DNA of 64,000 nt from Carettochelys insculpta (Eukaryota > Chordata > Testudines > Carettochelyidae). The stretch's first letter is position 1. Each line of letters begins with the position of its first letter. The position numbers were made by a program, and so were the translations under genes. The notes below the pieces were generated by a model. It was not told the origin of the DNA and made no database searches. It was given only the letters and a program-made list of their open reading frames with translations. Shown here piece by piece: positions 1 through 13,531 of this stretch. The DNA lies in NCBI RefSeq assembly GCF_033958435.1, contig NC_134138.1:190065298-190129297 (forward strand), written 5' to 3'.

Positions 1-3000
1 TGAGTCTGAAATTCCGCAGTCAACTCATAAATCAGTGGGATGGAAAACATGATAATTTCCTCAAGAGTTAGAAAGACTGGCAGAGATGGAACCCTTAAAC
101 CAAGAGAGAGCACAGGTGTGGCTGAGTGTTCAACTTAATAAGCATGAAAGTCTCAGCTCTGTGAAGGTTTCTGGAGTCTCTCACTGTCTTTAAAGGCAGC
201 AGGAGGTGGGGGAGGGAAGACCTTGTGACTAGAATTTAGGTAGTACCTAGCTCCCAAGACAGACATGGGTCAGGCTACAAAGTGGAAAGACTCCCCACCC
301 TATTAATGGGCTTTGTGTCAGATCTTTAGCAAATAACATAACCTCTGCAAAAGCAAAGGGAACCCAAAATCAAATACACAACAATCAATAGCTTTTGTCC
401 CTCTGGCAAACACCACATTTCCCTTGAACATCTTTCTCCCCAGCAAAAGGTTCGTAACCTTCCTTTCTTATCGCATCTAAATCCCTGTATTTAAAACAAA
501 AAAACAGTCAAGTAGCACTTTAACGACTAACAAAATAATTTATTAGGTGAGCTTTATATTCAAATTCGACACATTAACACGTGGTTTGAACCAGGATGGG
601 AATTTTCTCGGTCATCATAGGGGCTCTTTTGCATACTTGCCTTAATCTAATTCTTGACTCCCTCCCCCTCCCCATCCCTGCTTCTGTCCCTCTGGATTTG
701 CTCACCTTGATAATTTTTTTCTGATTTGTCAACCTTGATTATTATTTTTGGTTCTCTGTGCCTTAAATATTGAGTCTGTTCCAGTATGGCTATGATCAGA
801 AGAAGTGGGTCTGTCCCACAAAAGCTCACCTAATAAATTATTTTGTTAGTCTTTAAAGTGCTACTTGACTGCTTTTTTGTTTTGATAGTATATAGACTAG
901 CACGGCTTCCTCTCTGTTACCCTGCGTTTAAAAGAGACATCGACAAAGAACTCTGTGGTCTGCTGCAGTTCATAATAGAGCACAGCACAGCTAAGAGCTG
1001 GGCTCCTATTAGACTGTGTGAGGAGCTTTCCAAAGCAACCAGCAACCTCTCACAATGCACAGTCATGACTGGCCAGTGTATATCCAAGGGGAGAAGGTTG
1101 AACTCCCTGTGAGTGAGGCTATGGAAAATATTAGGTACAATAGTTTCCTAGTATCTTTTGCACACTGTTCTGGCTAGCAGCAATACACACAATTGTCCAA
1201 AGCAGTATATTTATATCAGTCAAGCTTAGCTTTATACATCAGCCCACCCACCCACCAGCCTCAGAGGTGATGCGTGTGGGCCTGGCTAATTCTGAGACTC
1301 ACTAGTTGGCTGAGCAAGGACAATGAAAGAAAGGTCTGTAGCCCTGATGCTCACTGCAGTCGTCACTCTTGGCAAAGCTTGCCTTTTGTCTTACATACAG
1401 TACTTGTAAACTTCCTGCTGACCCCCATGCAATAAGTCATTACTCTCTTTGTCTAACCTATGGTCCAAATCCAGTGAAATTCTTGGCATCTGTGACAGGT
1501 TTTTGAAGCTGTTGCAGTTCTGAAATCAGCCTCTGCACTAATGTGCAAGAGAATACCAAACCCAACTGCTCATTTTTATTCCTCTCCTCTCCCTTTGGGC
1601 ACACAGGTCTCCATTATCCAGAACTACTCATTCAGGCTAGGAGGGTGGGAGAACAGTGAAAGCCAAAGGGAAATTCCTTCTATTGGAAGTATGGGGAGAG
1701 ATTCAATGGAACAGTTAACTCTTCTAAGGCTGGAGTGGGCAGCTCCTTGGCTCATACTTCATAAATCAAAGTGTAAGGCTCTTAGAATTGGCCAGCAGAC
1801 CACTGTGGGTAAGCGGGCTTGATAATGAAGCTCTTTAGCAACAAGGCCAGACAACGGCCCTCTGCTGTAAACAAAGTGAGCTTTCACTGATACTTTATTT
1901 ATTGGTGCTGAAGAACCATAAAAATGTGACCCTGGAAAAAACAGTGCTGGCGATTCCCCATTTCCAAAAATAAATATTCTAAAGAAATGTATAACAAGTT
2001 CAGCTACAAAAGGATTTATTTTCTTCCCTCAAAGTGATAACATTTTGTAAAGGTTTGTAGAGGTATATAATGGAAATCTATATGTATAGATATATTTTTT
2101 AAAGTGTGGCTGTGTATCTGTGAGTCCATTTGTTCAAGAACTCCTCCTAAGTCATAAAGAGTTAGGAACACCAAATTTGGTATGTAGCTTCCCTAACTCT
2201 AAAGCAAGATCAGGGTTTGATTATGCCAGGAAAAGATGAAGTGCCCAAAATGGAAATGTTTTCCATAACATGGAAAGGGAGAGGACAAAGAGAGCAGAAA
2301 TGCAAAAGGGAGGAGCCCAGAGAGGAGGGAGCAATACTGAGAGTGGCCACTGGAGGCAGCTGCACCACCAAGAGAGTGGCCAGTAGTGGTGAGGTTCTTC
2401 TATCTTGCCTGCCCCAAACCAGGTAGGTAACCCCACCCCTCCAGTCCTGTCTTAATAGCTTGATGCCAGACGGAGTTAGTTAGAACTTAAAAAAAAAAAT
2501 TCTAGCAGAAGCCTGATGGTGCCATGCTGAGATAGTGGAGTGTGAAGTAATAACTGATCTTCTCTGACACTCTCTACATGATCAGCATTGTATATTCTTT
2601 GATACTTTCCTGAATCGTTTCTATGTGCCAGGGGTCTGATTCCAAAAGGGGCTAATTGCCCTCAACTCCCATTCAAGTTAATATATATTGAGCATGCTCA
2701 GCATTTTCAGAAGACACTCGTTACCTGTCAGAACTGTACCCCATAAAAGGATACACTGGGAAAGATTCTCCCAGGTATGTAACCCTACATTTGTGAGAGT
2801 CTCCAGTGCACAGGCTGTCACAAAGAAAGTTACTTCTGCAGCAGGAGCTGAATGCCTACCTTTATGAGGACCACAGACTTGACCAAAAAAAAAAAAAAAA
2901 CACGCAAGATTTTGACAACTGGAGTAAAGTTGTGGAAATAAATATAACATTCTGTTTTCCTCTGATGTTGTGTCATCAAGTAAAAACTGACACGCTTTTT

Positions 3001-6000
3001 GAGACATCAGATGGAATATTCCAACATTATATACGATACAGCATAAGAAGTGCCATCACTAGTCATTCCATGAGGTAACACATTACAAATTGTGACAAGT
3101 TTTGCAATCTCTGCATCTTGACAATGGTGACAAAGATGACACTGTGCACTGCCAGGAAGTTTGCTTCTTGAGAATACCTAAATTAATAGTTCACATATCA
3201 TGAAGAACAGTGCATCACCTGGGTTCTGGTGACTGCAAACACCTAAGAGTCTCCTAACCAAAAATGGAAGCAGCATCTCTCCCCTCGCAGTTCCCCCTCC
3301 TAACTTTAGAACCACATACGTAATTCATTGGCTCTGAAATGGTTTCACTCCACTGTCCATCATGGACTGAAAACACAATTCTTGCAGGAGTCTCATGAAA
3401 TTTGCAACATAATTACACAGCCATGAGAAGTTCAAGGATTGTGAATAATATTCATCTGTGACTATACACTTCTGAGGCCTTGCCCAGACCACACACAAAT
3501 GCCTAATCTTTAGAGAGCCACTCACCATCAGTGACTTGGTTCTCAAAAAGCCTGAGAATTTTGTACAGGTTCACACTCAAGAACAGGAATAAGAGAGGTA
3601 CCTTTGCTCAGATTAATGGGGGAATTATACTTGTAAATAATCTATCTCAGCAAAGGTGTAATCAAGTGATCTGCCTCTACAGGCAAGGCAGCTTGGAGCC
3701 AGCCAACCCTGTTTAGAGACAAAGCCTCTTTGGAACAGGTGTTTGCGCCTCAGCAGAGGGATTAGCTCAGCTAGCTGTGAAGGAGACAGGTGATTCCTGT
3801 AAAGGGATGAAAGCTCAGCTGAAATCTACAGCTGTAGGAAGCAGGGTAAATCCGGTGGCAGGCACTGCAGCAGGGAGAATGGCCTCTGGACTCTTGCAGC
3901 CTGCTTTGGTCATGGGAATAGCTTTGCTTCGGTGTTATTTTGAGCTTCGGAGCTGAAGGGAAGGCCTGAACAGATTTTGATGATGGCACTAGTGCTTCCT
4001 AGGCAGACAGGCCAGCAGCCCTACAGTAGGTTTTAGTGGAGTGGCCATCTCCAAAGCCATGTCTTGTCAACTACACAATGAATTAGAGAAATGCCAACTA
4101 AACAAGTTACAAACATGCTGTTGTTTGAACAATGGCACCCACCGTTCTGCTGGCTGCCAGCAGGGTCAGGTAGCTTGTTTGCCCAGCAGGGTTAGGTGAC
4201 CCATCTCTGGTGTTAATATATTAATTCGTTTGGTCTTCCTAAGCACTTATCTATACATTGTGGCCACACACACATTCTCCAGAATTGCAGTTTCAAAATA
4301 GAAATGCTGCTCCAAACACTGTTGTACAAAAAGTGGGTAATCTCAAAGAGCACCTTGTACGAAGGCCAGAGTAAGGAAACTAAAGCCAAAGATTATGTGA
4401 TAAATCATTGCAATGCAAACCTCCAACCCCAGACCTTATCACCAGCTACCTCAGAAAACTATGTAATCAAAGAACTTTAATTTTTTCTAGCTTCTGGCTC
4501 AAAGACTGAGAACAGTAAAGGGTCATGACCTCCATTTCCACTCCTCCAGAGTCTGCAAGACTCTTTGATGTTTCCATTGTCAAATGACTCTACGGATCAC
4601 ATCTCCTCCTCCCCATAACGGCATAGATTATCAGGGATCACCATTCCCTAGTGCTTTACATCCTTCCTTACACAAACTAATGACCTTTTCTGCAGTTTCC
4701 GCAAAAGGAAAAAAATCTTTGGCCTTGCCTATATCATATAAACAACTAAATCCTATTTGTTAAACAGCTGCTTCACTTTACTGATAAACAGCTGCTGGTA
4801 AATTCAAATGTGTTTATATATTTCCTTTGCATAAACAATTACACTACTCAAGTGTTCTTTCAGGCAAATAGTTTCCCTTTGAAAACAATCTGTAGCCCAA
4901 GCCTTAGCTACTAATAATTATAAGAAATAAAATAACTTTCTGGATGTGTGCTTCCCCCTACTGAATTCTATCTGCAACCAAAACCACAATTGGGCTAGTA
5001 TGAAAGTAATTATTTCTTAATGCAAGTAATAAAGGAGCATACACCCTGGACTGTTTTCATCACCAGAATTAAGGTATTATATACTATAGCTTGATCAGAC
5101 ATGCTGCTTTGAAACAGGCTGGAATTATTAAACATGCATTCAGATCTCCTAGTGAATGGTAAACTAATTTGCTTACATTTTCTGTAATGAGCTTTTTCAC
5201 GGCAGAAACCAGGAGCTGCCCCATAAGCAGAAAACCTTGGAAGATGTATTCTATGTCCAAGGGCATGAGCAATTTAACATGTGGTGGCTTTCTTGGTGGT
5301 CACTGGTTGTTTTCAATTATGTCAGCAACCTTGCACAGAAATGCTAATAATGTCAAGGATGAACTTCATCCCCCAGGCTCATGATCTTTAGGTACAAAGC
5401 AGCCTCCTCAGAGAGTCCCTCATTACAAGGATTATGGGCTACAAACTGGCTTCTCAGTGGAAACGCAAACATAACACGTAGTTTAAAAACATGGACTGTC
5501 CAAGTATCTGCCCTGTGAAGTAAAGTGTATTTAGGCGTCAGCCTAATTTATGGAGATGCATCCTTGAAATGGGAAGCCATAACTGTTAAGCAGCATATGC
5601 ATCATTGGACAAGTCAGATCATCTCAACATATTGCTCCACAAATTTGCATTATGGTCCTTTACATGTTCAAACACTAGAGGCATATAAACAATTTAAAAC
5701 AATAATTCCATTCTACATGGATTATTTCTAACCACCCTCTAGACATCTATAAATAAATTTTGATTCTCTGCTCTTTTTTTATTTACTTCTCAAATAAGAG
5801 GACATCTTGGGAATATTTCTTCAGTGATAGCTGTAGACCAAAGATCATTAGCATTTCCTATCAGTTCATTGGTAGAGTACTCTCTCAAAGGAAGAACATT
5901 ATCCTTCCAGACACATGGCTGGAAACATTCTTCCCCAATCTCAAATAAATGAGATAACAATCCAATCAATGACATGGATAAAAGCTTTAATAAGCCCACC

Positions 6001-6495
6001 TTCAATGTGAGCCCAAAATGAAGTCAAAAAGTGTACCTCAGAACTGACAGTTGGGACAACTGCCACTTGGAGACTTCCACACTCATCAAAGTGATGACTG
6101 TGAGTATATATAAGTATGAGTATGTGAATATATAATTTATGTCAGCAAATTATTTGATGGGCACCCACTTCTTAGACACTAAAAACCTACAAGGTAACTT
6201 AACATCTGTATTTTGGGAAAAGGTATCAACAAAACCAAAATCCATCTAATTAATATTCTTTGCATTGTGTGCTAAAGACCATCTAATCCATATCTGCCTC
6301 CGCAGGCAGCTCTGTTGGCGAGGCAGTTCAAAGCTTTCTACTGAGAAAAGTTCAACTACGGGAACTGAGGAGCAAAAGTCTCCCAAAACCAGACCAAATA
6401 TAACTGCTTTGATGAGTGATAAAATAAATACTGAAGGCAACAGATGGAATTCCCAAAAAGGTGAATTCCAGAGAAAAGAGAGAGAATGGACTGAC
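1..6495 (-). other. ITGA9: ITGA9 intron downstream of the last exon (partial)
   Basis: No exon recognised. Penelope 3'-tail copies in opposite orientation lie at 490-556 and 780-905. Between 2.1 and 2.45 kb is a mildly G-rich stretch that may be a worn repeat, and at 2.88-2.90 kb an A-run. The open frame near 5.08-5.27 kb on the minus strand has no recognised family. The rest looks like unique AT-rich intron. Confidence 0.75.
490..905. mobile_element. Two Penelope 3'-tail copies in inverted orientation
   Basis: 497-556 carries the tail on the minus strand (agtcaagtagcactttaacg...ttattaggtgag). 780-905 carries it on the plus strand (agtgggtctgtcccac, cacctaataaattattttgt, ctagcacggcttcctctc). 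The arms can pair over ~50 bp, with about 230 bp of unrelated spacer. Confidence 0.75.
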
Positions 6496-6656
6496 CTTCA
6501 CATAGGCCACGTAGAGCTCACACTTTTCCCTCATGTATGCCAGCTGTAAGTTCTCCACAATCTGTCCCATTGTTTCTCCAAAAGACACAAAGTAAACCCT
6601 GGGCTGTTGGCCTTTCTCCTTCTTTGCGACATCTGCTGTCAAGATATAATTCAAAC
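6496..6656 (-). CDS. ITGA9: ITGA9 internal exon (thigh domain, GLNYILTADVAKKEKG block)
   Basis: The exon is 161 nt: GT completes glycine, then 53 codons LNYILTADVAKKEKGQQPRV through GETMGQIVENLQLAYMREKC to VAYVK, phase 0 at the end. The acceptor is ctttctttggcag and the donor AAG|gtcagt. This is the last exon I can place. The following ITGA9 segment (RRVQDVISP block) was not found in 1-6495, so the next intron runs past the window edge. Confidence 0.96.
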
Positions 6657-8109
6657 CTGCCAAAGAAAGAAAACAAAAAAAGATTCCACAGCTCTCAATT
6701 TGTTCTATAGTATCTTCTGGCATGCTTACTTAAAGGATGATTGGCACCTTGGATGAAGAGATCCTTTTCCAGGAATTTGCAAAAGCGTTAGTTAAAAAAA
6801 AGTAATTCAAAAATTTTTACAGCTATGTTGCTCATCTTACTGAAAAAAAATGTTTTGTTTTCCTTCCATGTCTCCATAAAGAAAGGCCCAAATGTCAACT
6901 CAAACTTGGCATTTTCTTGTTGAATTATAATCTTATGAGCATTTACAATTTAACTAGAGGAAGATGTTCGTCTTTAATTTCTCCCTTTCTGAATATTATT
7001 CCCCAGAAACATACAGAATGTGTGCTCCACAGACCAATAAACTAACACCAAGGGTTCCTATTCCATGCTATTATACCTTGCAAATAATTTAATAAAGTTT
7101 AATATAAAAAACACAAAACAGAAGGTGGCTTCTTATCTGTCTACTAAACAATCCGCTCACTGGTTGAATAATTCAAATGACTTTTAGCTGCTGCACAAGA
7201 GAATGTACCAATTTCTGAGATCCTGAACCTGCAAGAATATTAGCTTTTTATTTTTAGTGGACGCCTGCACCACTAAAGTCAGTGGGACTCTGCCCAAGCA
7301 CAGAAGCACTAACGCTAATGGATCCTACTGTGAGATGTGATTAGTGATTTCAGCTGAAAGTTAATAAAATAAGCAAAACATCAGCAGATGACCTGCAATA
7401 CTGGAGCTGATTAGTCTGTCTGTGATGTGTGTGACAATCAGCTCATGTCTGTTTCCGTGTGTTATTACATAAGTAAGCCAAACATTGATTATCTAAGCAG
7501 AATTTTAACGATTTCCTTAAATGTGCACACATTTGGCTTTTTAAAATTAATTTTGATTTAAAGCAGCTAAGTGTTACTGCTTCCTTTAAATGACAGTAAT
7601 CTTTTTTAAAAGTCTTGAAAATTAATTGTTGCACTCATCTTTTCTTGGATTGAGAACTTATGCGAAGCTTTTCTTTAAACAGAAAAAATGTTGAGCTCTT
7701 TAAAACACAACTGCTCTCACTGACTTAATTTAGGCCCTGTCTAAAGACAGTAGATGGATCAGGTTATCAAACAATTTTTCAAACTGGTGCAAATGGATCT
7801 GTAGGATTTTTAATTTCTATTTAAATCAGGCTTCCACCAGCTTGTCTTAAACTAATTACTAAATCAATAAAATAAACCAAAATAATTTACATCAAAATAA
7901 TAGTGTTCACCCAGTCACCCAGTCCTTGTAGCACTTCAAAATCTCTTTTAAGGCAATTCTTAAGTTAAGCTGATATTTTCATGGAGATAAATCCTCAGCG
8001 GAAAAGGATCTGATCCTGTGAAATGCTGAGCACCGCAGTTCTCATACGAGTTGATGGGAGTTGTGTTTGCTCAGCGTAGCTCAGAATAGGGATCAAGCCT
8101 AAGGTCCAG

Positions 8110-8345
8110 TGTGACGTGGATTTTAGCCTATTTTGAAAACAGAATTCTATTTCCGATTTTCAAATGGAACCTGCAAGGAAAACGCAAAAGAGGAAGACCT
8201 CAGGCAATGTGGAGAAGATTCACTGAGACTGAAGGACAACAACTGGGGTTCTCCAGGAGGCAGCTAGAAGTTTTGTCCCAAGACAGAGTGAAGTGGAGAT
8301 GTGTAGATGACCTATTCTCCACTCAGAGTAAAAGGGTTTAAGAAG
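8110..8345 (+). mobile_element. LINE 3' coding remnant
   Basis: The frame 8111-8341 ends with GKRKRGRPQAMWRRFTETEG followed by FSRRQLEVLSQDRVKWRCVD. This is the C-terminal signature of non-LTR retrotransposon reverse transcriptases (RKRGRP-x-x-W-R ... L-x-QDR-x-W-R), most like RTE-type LINEs. The rest of the element is absent. Confidence 0.7.
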
Positions 8346-9874
8346 AAGCGCCCCCCCACCCCACCCCACCACTCCGCATCTTCTCTTCTGTCTGCTGTTT
8401 AGAAGACCCTCTGCTCTTATGGTATCAGCTACAGGAGTAACTCTTGCTGTGACGGACAGGAAAATCAGTGTGCAAATCCAGGACTTGTGCAGGCAGGAAA
8501 CAAAGCGCTGCAGCCAGCCAGCCAGCGGTGCCAACAGCCACAGTGGGACCACAGGCAAGGGGGGAGAGGGACCCAGCTCTCCACCCTAGACATAGTGCGG
8601 CTAACAGTGAAATGGGAAGGCTTAGAACAGTCAGCCCTGGGCATCCCCCCTACACTCCCTCTGAGCTGCACAAAGAGGGACAACATAGCTCATGGCATTT
8701 CCAAGGGGCCCAGAACACCAGCTGCCAATGCTGCTACTTTGGCAGCAGCAGCGGCCAGAGCTCCAGGCCCCTTTGAAACGCTAGGCACAGGAGAAACTGT
8801 TCATTTGCCTTCTCCTTTGGTGGGCCTGCCTCCAGCCTCTTGGGTGAGTCCCCTAGACCCCCAGTTGTAGATGGATAAGAAAGGCTACCTAACTCACAAG
8901 GGGTGTTGGGAGGCTCCTCCAACAAGTGTTTCCTAAACTTTTTAAGATTCTCAACTAGAATTATTATTACTAAGAAACTCCTGTCCAGTTGAACAATTTA
9001 ATAAGCACACCAAATACTACATAAGAACACGCACAGAGCTACTAAACAAAACCATCCCAGCTACCACCTTCTATAGCAACCAGGGATGTTTTTGATTAAT
9101 ATATTTCAAATAGCGCATTTCACATCTTTTTCCCTTTTCTTTTGGCAACTTGTTGCTATGTTATAGCCAATGATGTCATCTCAGTGGAAAAGCTGAAATA
9201 CTATGAATAAGATTTTTTTTTTCCTTTTTGCTTTTAAAAAGTGACCAGGGCAGGAAAGGAAATAGCTAGTTCATAAAGGACCATCAGTGATTTCATTTAT
9301 TCTCATTTGCTCTGAGTATTGGGCAGCGAGCTTTTGCTACTAAATTAACTCTCACTAGTAACCTATCAGAGCTTATCGACTCAAACACATGCATCCTGTT
9401 AAATGTTTATGGGATTTGGCCTTCAGCTTCTGAAGGGAATACAAATTTGGCATCCAACCATGCAATTGGTTTAGATTAAATTTTGAAATAACCAATCCCC
9501 TGCCCAGAATTCAAACCAGATCTCTAAAAATGTGATAAAACTGCATTCAGAAGCACATTTCGTTCATTTGTAAACCAGACTATTCACCATTACAGCCAAC
9601 TAGTTGTCCCAATCAGTCATAGTAAGATACTTGCTGCATGAGTAGTAGCAGACACACAGCATGATTTCATTTCTCAGGTGTCACATACACAGTTACACCG
9701 TGTGTTATGTGGGAGCCATCACCTTGCATTCCCAGTCAGCACCTTGCCCAAGCCAGGAGAGTTAAAGATTCAACTAGCCAACCAAATTCAGTCATGAATC
9801 CAGGTCACATGCCAACTGAGGCATATTGTGCATTCACTAAGTAGAACTGCAGTAGATAATACTGCAAAAAAAAA

Positions 9875-10080
9875 AATTACACAGAGAGTCCTGTGGCATC
9901 ATAAAGACCAACAAGGTTATTTGGCCATAAGCTTTCATGAGCTGGAACCCACTTCATCAAATGCATCTGACAAAGTGGGTTTCTGCTCATGAAAGCTTAT
10001 GCTTAAATAAATGTTAGTCTTTAAGGTGTCACAGGACTCTTTGTTTTAGCTGAAACAGACTAAAATGACTACTCCTCTGA
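9875..10080. mobile_element. Palindromic Penelope 3'-tail pair
   Basis: The left arm (9882-9955: agtcctgtggcatcataaag ... ataagctttcatgag) is the reverse complement of the right arm (9968-10045: ctcatgaaagcttatgc ... ttaaggtgtcacaggact). They form a near-perfect hairpin, followed by the usual agactaaaatgactact end. Confidence 0.82.
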
Positions 10081-10218
10081 AAAGTGTAACAGCACTTATT
10101 TTAGATTAAGGATAGCACTAGCAAGAAAGAACAAAAATAAAGTCTCCACAAGACATGCATGTGTCCCTATGAAACAGGCCTCAGCAATGCTAAGAAAAAA
10201 AATGGCTCATGAACTTTG

Positions 10219-10535
10219 CAGGAATGGAGAATCTATGGCTGTGGGCCAGATCCAGACTCCTGACTTAATTTGATCCAGTCCATGTCAAGTCTTTGTGTTG
10301 CAGGGCAGAAGCCCTGATTCTCCTCCCCTTTGGGGCTGGATTACACTGTGCACCAAGTTAAGTATGAGTGAGGGGTGAGGGCCTGAGGTTTGGTTTGAGG
10401 TTATTTTGCTGCTTTTGGTTGTCATTTGGCAGCAAAGGAGTAATGAAGGTTTTTTACCTTATGCATGACCCCCAATTGATTTTTCTGTGGATCATTGGTT
10501 CCTGACCAAAAAATAGTTCCCCACCCCTCACCTAT
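10219..10535. mobile_element. hAT-like MITE
   Basis: Left caggaatggagaatctatgg and right end inward gaggggtggggaactatttt form a degenerate terminal inverted repeat of hAT style. No intact 8-bp duplication is seen. Confidence 0.5.
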
Positions 10536-12734
10536 ACTATGCACACCAGCAGAGGACAATGTATGGGGTATTCTTTTCCTATAAATAGCTCTCCCTTCTC
10601 CCTACTTATGACTTCTTCCACTCACAGCCCTCTAGAACAGCCAACAACCTGTATAGTAAGTGACTAGACACCTTTCCCTGTGTGGGCCTCCTTTATCTTC
10701 CTTACAGAGGCACAGCCTCCACAGCACTCACTAACCTGATTTTGGTGCTGACTCAGACCAGTGCCTGAAGTGGAAGCAATGGTAGATAACATGATACAGT
10801 AACAAAAAGTCTGTTCATGTGGAATTTCTGGCCCAAACTGAAGCAGACTGGAAATGAGAAAGACAAACCCAGCTCTGTAGACTCACAAATTCTGGATAGT
10901 TTGGATGAGCATCTAAAACCCTGGCAGCTTATCCAAAGTGAACACCCAACATTCACCAATTCCTAGTTCAAATAAACTATAGCTCCATCCACAAAACCAC
11001 TCCACTACTGGGGACAACCAGCTTCGTCCAGCTAAGGCATTCTCTCGCAATGGACGAGAATGGGGTAATGCAGGGCAGAAGTCGAGAGCATTGACTGAGC
11101 TAAGCAAAGAAGCATCCATGGTATTTACACACGGAATTCCAAGATCAAGCCAGCCCTACAGCCTATCACTTTTATTAGCACTGAAAAACCAATTAAATTG
11201 TAGCTTAATATTTCTTCTCTGTATAAAGAAATGATCCTGTCTCTGAGCAGAGGACGTTTCCATTCATTTGCCAGTGACTAGGTAAGTTCCACAGTGTCTT
11301 GAAATGTGGGAAACCCAAGCAGCCTCCATTCTCTTGTTCAGATAGGAAAGGAGTATGGCTTGGAAGCATGCTGAGAAGGTACTGGGCTCTGGGGGTAGAG
11401 GTGGGGGAGGTCATGCTCAGACCAGGAAGAGTACTCAAGGCTAAACTGCAACTCAATCTGGTAACCTCAAGCTAAAGTGGTTACCCTGTCACATTAGGAA
11501 ACATAGTTTAAAGGCCAGTCTCAGCTAGCTTATAGTAGCTAGGGGCTTGTCTTCATTTACATCACTACAGCATCGTTAATCTACCTCCCTTCAAGACAGC
11601 AAGCACTTTTTAACCCCGGAGTTAGGATGGCAGAGCTACCTCCCCTCAAGGACATGGATTTTTTCACACCTCTGGGCAAGGTTGTCATACTTAGACTGGA
11701 TGATTGTAGGCTAAGCCCAAAAGGGGGAATCCGGTGTTATCTGTCAATTCTTTACACTCCTCCCTTTTGTACAATTTCTGCAACAATATTTTTCTTTGTT
11801 CCCAAGGAAAACTGCTCCCTTTCTGGGGCATCTAGGGAATAAGCAAAGAAAATGTAGCTATTACCAAATGAGAGATTGCTCAGGACTACATAGAAAAATC
11901 AGAACTCAGTGGAAGGCAGACAGCAAAGTCAAGCCTGAACATTCTGGTCACACCAGGGAAGCAAGGAAGAGCCGAGGCCAGAGACTGAGACTGATGAAAA
12001 TAAATAACCAAAAAAAAAGTTTCCTATTTCTGATGCATACAAATCTCTGTGAGGTAATGCTCTGTCTGGCCGTGAAATCCAGCCAGACACTCAGCCCTCT
12101 AGTCCAGCTGCAGCAAAGAGAAAGGTCGGACAATGCCTGGCATACAGTGCAAAGCACCACATTTCACTGTCCTGTGCCTCCAAATTCAGCCCTAACTATT
12201 TGAGCTGAAAAAAAGACACTGAAGATTTCAGTCTGCACAAAGCGCTCATAAATTGGATGCGATTAGTATTTTGTGAATAACACAGTACATTGTGGAAATA
12301 AACACTGGTCTACAAATATCTGTGAAAGGACTCGCAGTACTGCAGCTGATGCTGGAAAAAGATGGGAGAAAAAGGTCCCTGTTCAGAATATGTTTGATCA
12401 ACCCAATTAAGTTGGAGACAGATTTTCTTTATGGGTTGCTGAATTAAATACTTGTACATGAAAATAAACATTTCAGATACGAGTTTATATTAGAAAGAAC
12501 AGAATAGTGCCAGCATGTTCAGCATAAACTTGTAAAATTGTTGCATGTAGATGTGATGCTGGTAAATCAAGTGTCAGCTCTGCCTAAAGTCATAAGCATT
12601 AGCTAAAATTTGACACACTGATAGCCGTAAATCAAACCAGCTCACCTTCATATTATATGTTAGTTTTGTTCATAATAGGTATTAATCTTATAAGAATGAA
12701 TTTACGGTTTACATTATGAAATGCTTGTAAGATA

Positions 12735-13061
12735 CAGGTTGGACCTCTCTAATCCAGAACTCTTTGATCTGGCAACCTATGTCATGTGGCATGATTTTAG
12801 TTAACTGGATGACCACTTATCATGGGTGTGGCCAAGTTTCCTGTGGTCCAGTAAAGTCTGTTTAAAGCCAACAGTCCTGGCTCTCGGTGTTCTATGCTGT
12901 TATTTAGCTATGATTTACATCTAAATGTCTTCTAAGAGCCCAGTAAGCAGCGGAACTATTGGTAATGCTGCTACAAAATATCGACCTCCTGTTGTCTGGC
13001 AAATTCTCTCTTTCGGCACTGGTGAGGTCCCAAGGATGCTGGATTTAAGAGGTTCAACCTG
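12735..13061. mobile_element. TA-flanked MITE, CAGGTTGGACCTCTCTAATC family
   Basis: 327 bp with TA on both sides (12733-12734 and 13062-13063). Left end CAGGTTGGACCTCTCTAATC, right end inward CAGGTTGAACCTCTTAAATC. The TIRs and TA duplication fit the Tc1/mariner/Tigger group. No coding region. Confidence 0.85.
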
Positions 13062-13478
13062 TACTGCATGTATTAACCTCACTTGTAAGATTTGTTTTCT
13101 GTGCTAAAAGGAACTATGCAAGCTTTGCTTTATAACTCTGAAAATATTTTTTCTGAATTTATGAACCCAAGCATGGGAAACCTCCCTCACTCACACTTGA
13201 GAACTATCAAAAATTGTGGACTATAAGACAAAAACTGTGTTAATTGTCTCATCCCCACCACGGAGAGGTACATGCAGAAGACTTTGTCCCATCAAGCTGA
13301 ATGCTAGAGGAAGAAAATAAAAATTGCTGACAAAGTTTTTTCATCTCTTTGTTGTTTGAACTCTCACAAAATCAGAGATTCTCAGGCGTTACCCCCGGGT
13401 CTGCCCGGAAAGACATTTTTGAACTGACAGATTGCCACATCTCTATCATATATAGGCATCAGAGATGGTAACTCATCT

Positions 13479-13531
13479 GTGTGTGTGTGTGTGTGTGTGT
13501 GCGCGTGTGCGCGTGTGCGCGCGTGCGTGTT
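13479..13531. repeat. (TG)n/(CG) dinucleotide tract
   Basis: Alternating gtgtgtgt passing into gcgcgtgtgcgcgtgc, an alternating purine-pyrimidine run of about 50 bp that could adopt Z-DNA. Confidence 0.9.

Noticed and set aside
5084..5272. Minus-strand frame considered as the next ITGA9 exon
   Set aside because: The peptide (PLDIEYIFQGFLLMGQ) does not match the expected RRVQDVISP segment of the thigh domain, and there is no acceptor and donor pair in the right phase.
11796..12203. 135-codon plus-strand open frame
   Set aside because: No homology signature; it lies in a long intron and overlaps a similar-length antisense frame, as expected by chance.
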